Shown: positions 17,723 through 19,067 of the stretch, in pieces | Layout of the letters: every line of letters starts with the position of its first letter | How positions within the stretch are numbered: position 1 is the stretch's first letter | Assembly: GCA_027297085.1 (NCBI GenBank) | Contig: JAPUIL010000364.1 | Location: 1 to 19,067, forward strand | Direction: 5' to 3' | Length of the DNA stretch: 19,067 nucleotides | From: Verrucomicrobiota bacterium | GTDB lineage: Bacteria > Verrucomicrobiota > Verrucomicrobiia > Opitutales > UBA2995 | Translations under genes and position numbers: made by a program | The notes under the pieces: model-generated | Databases searched by the model: none | What the model was told of the DNA's origin: nothing | Seen by the model: only the letters and a program-made list of their open reading frames with translations

Positions 17723-18582
17723 TTCTCAGGCATCGGCTCCGCCTGAATACCAATGACGCAGGCAAGTGGCCGTCTCCCGCGCATGCCCGTATAGGATTTT
17801 AGTCCTTTGGGATTCTCTCCCAATACGAGGGTGGTTGCTTCTTCCGCGTCCAATTGGCCACCAAAACGAACACCCTTCTCAATTGCAAATATTCCTAGGC
17901 CAACTGGAGAAATGTTTTCAAATGCCATTAACCACATAACTTTAGTATCCGGATCCACTCCAATTAATGTTCGCGACGTTTGCTTATCAACACCGATAAA
18001 GCTTCCCCAGTTCAGCCCGCCTTCATTAACCAGATAGGCCTGAAGGCCAATACCCCAGAAGGCCTGTTCCAACACATCGGCGGAAGGTGGACTCTTAGTT
18101 TCAAGGTGGGAGTTCATTTCCTCATCGAACCATAAGAGGTAAGACTTAGGATCCACATGACTTGTGTAGCCCCCAACTACAAGTGTCTCCATAGAATCTA
18201 CTTTCATGCCTGGTAATGATTGGTACCACTCGTGAGGAGAATACAGCGTCCCATTCATAATGACCTCTGTTTTAAAGGACCTTCGCTGCACATCGATTGG
18301 CAACAATGTGTAATGCCTACTCCTCAAGGACTTTGGATAAAACGGTCGAACAAAAAAGTGTACGCCAGGCTCATCTAAATGAATTTCGGCCACCATATAT
18401 TTCCCACTCCCAGTAGAAACATCAGCCCAGATCCCGCTCTCATAGAAAACTCCTTTATAAATTTCCGTTCGTTCCATTGGTTCCGGAAGCAACCGAATGT
18501 AAAAGTGCCAGTATAATAGCCCAATTACTAGGGAGGCGACCACACCGATAATCAGGAAAATCGCTAAGAGCTTCTTTATCAT
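17719..18582 (-). CDS. Phosphodiester glycosidase (NAGPA, PF09992)-family membrane-anchored protein
   Basis: A 287-residue protein with one N-terminal hydrophobic span (about 5-27) and a large outer domain. Landmarks of the family are VHFFVRPFYPKSLRSRHYT, VIMNGTLYSP (N110-G111), TSRTLIGVDPDTKVMWLMAF (R204) and RFGGQLDAEEATTLVL (D245). In well-studied members the last block is a D-G-G-G-S-S stretch; here it is D-A-E-E-A-T, so the active site may be altered. Members hydrolyse N-acetylglucosamine or related phosphodiesters, or act on cell-surface glycans. The stop overlaps that of the convergent acetyltransferase gene within CTAG, and the start lies three bases after the DUF72 stop, suggesting one transcript from the DUF72 gene. 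No clear ribosome-binding site is seen. Confidence 0.75.
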   Translation of the reverse strand: MIKKLLAIFLIIGVVASLVIGLLYWHFYIRLLPEPMERTEIYKGVFYESGIWADVSTGSGKYMVAEIHLDEPGVHFFVRPFYPKSLRSRHYTLLPIDVQRRSFKTEVIMNGTLYSPHEWYQSLPGMKVDSMETLVVGGYTSHVDPKSYLLWFDEEMNSHLETKSPPSADVLEQAFWGIGLQAYLVNEGGLNWGSFIGVDKQTSRTLIGVDPDTKVMWLMAFENISPVGLGIFAIEKGVRFGGQLDAEEATTLVLGENPKGLKSYTGMRGRRPLACVIGIQAEPMPEN

Positions 18583-18585
18583 ATC

Positions 18586-19067
18586 TTAACTATTAAACAG
18601 GTCTATTTGTGTAACTGCAGGTTTCTCTAACTCTCGGGGCCAATCAGGCAGTGTAACATTCAGGCCTGCCTCTATTAACATTTCCACAAAACGCCTTCCC
18701 AAGCGAGGGACATGCAAGTCATCTGGCATGTGTGTAAAAAAGTAGGGCTGCAAGCCACCGTCAAGCCATTGCATGATGGGATCCACCCAATCTTGAAGAA
18801 ACTTTGCCGTCATTTCCGAATTTGGATGAGCAACAAAACGTGTAAACGGGTTATTTGATGTTGCCACTTTTTTCACCGGAAGGTTCGGTTTTCGGCGCTG
18901 TGCATCTACCGTTTCCTGGTCGGTGGACTTGCAGGCAAGAACAGTGCCCGTGTATCAAAGATTACACGATCCACATCCAAACTCCTTAAGGATTGATTGA
19001 AATCCTGCTCCTCGCTGTTACCTGAAAAAATACGGATTCCGAACCTCGACAGCGTAGTGATAATCTT
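18586..19067 (-). pseudogene. DUF72 family protein, frameshifted, N-terminus beyond window edge
   Basis: The C-terminal 96 codons are open from a GTG at 18876 (VATSNNPFTRFVAHPNSEM, then QPYFFTHMPDDLHVPRLGRR), matching the DUF72 C-terminus. The same frame extends upstream as STDQETVDAQRRKPNLPV, but the family block before that, VDRVIFDTRALF, with GIRIFSGNSEEQDF further upstream, is in a different frame. One base appears to be missing between about 18920 and 18946. DUF72 proteins are TIM-barrel proteins of unknown biochemical role. Either the gene is broken, or a base is missing in the sequence; an in-frame restart at the GTG would make only a fragment. It is followed after three bases by the phosphodiester-glycosidase-family gene. 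Confidence 0.8.

Noticed and set aside
18874..18876. Intact 96-residue gene starting at the GTG at 18876
   Set aside because: DUF72 homology continues upstream through another frame, so this is the tail of a broken longer gene rather than an independent gene.

Overview
The window reads as chromosomal DNA of moderate GC from a Verrucomicrobiota (Opitutae-like) or Planctomycetes-type bacterium. This is inferred from the paired DUF1501 and DUF1549/DUF1553 genes, the many exported enzymes with twin-arginine leaders, a secreted DUF1080-like protein and a large modular beta-helix protein with fibronectin-III and concanavalin-type modules. I saw no tRNA, rRNA, CRISPR array or intact transposase. Clear Shine-Dalgarno sequences are scarce, so several start codons are uncertain.

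Layout. 1-443 (minus): the N-terminal part of an exported alpha/beta hydrolase that runs off the left edge. 595-1224 (plus): a TrmH/SpoU rRNA methyltransferase close to RlmB but lacking its N-terminal RNA-binding domain. 1233-5040 (minus): a two-gene operon, DUF1501 then DUF1549/DUF1553 with a CxxCH motif. 5041-5361: an intergenic stretch with three REP-like palindromic units. 5362-8952 (minus): a three-gene run made of a secreted DUF1080-like protein, an uncharacterised histidine-rich Tat protein and a Tat-exported enolase-superfamily enzyme. 8953-9585: a decayed gap with a doubly frameshifted AbrB-type antitoxin remnant, a 40-codon remnant of a surface-protein C-terminus and a strong terminator. 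9586-13290 (minus): a secreted protein of about 1,234 residues (FN3, beta-helix, FN3, FN3, two DUF1349-like modules). 13544-14332 (minus): an FKBP-type peptidyl-prolyl isomerase lipoprotein with its own terminator. 14357-14908 (minus) and 14907-15824 (plus): a divergent pair, a small membrane protein and a secreted propeller-like protein, whose start codons may physically overlap. 15916-17136 (plus): a DUF4126-type membrane protein carrying two four-cysteine zinc ribbons. 17282-17722 (plus): a GNAT acetyltransferase. 17719-18582 (minus): a phosphodiester-glycosidase-family protein. 18586-19067 (minus): a DUF72 gene broken by a frameshift and cut by the right edge.

Functionally, the left two thirds look like extracytoplasmic carbohydrate metabolism: an esterase-type hydrolase, an exported sugar-acid-dehydratase-like enolase-superfamily enzyme, a DUF1080-like protein, a beta-helix protein of the polysaccharide lyase or glycosidase kind, and the DUF1501/PSD1 pair, which recurs in such genomes without a known biochemical role. 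That these act on one polysaccharide is inference. The best candidates for new biology are the DUF1501/PSD1 operon beside the exported enolase-superfamily cluster and the 500-residue histidine-rich Tat protein. The right third is a mix of housekeeping and uncharacterised membrane genes packed with almost no spacing.
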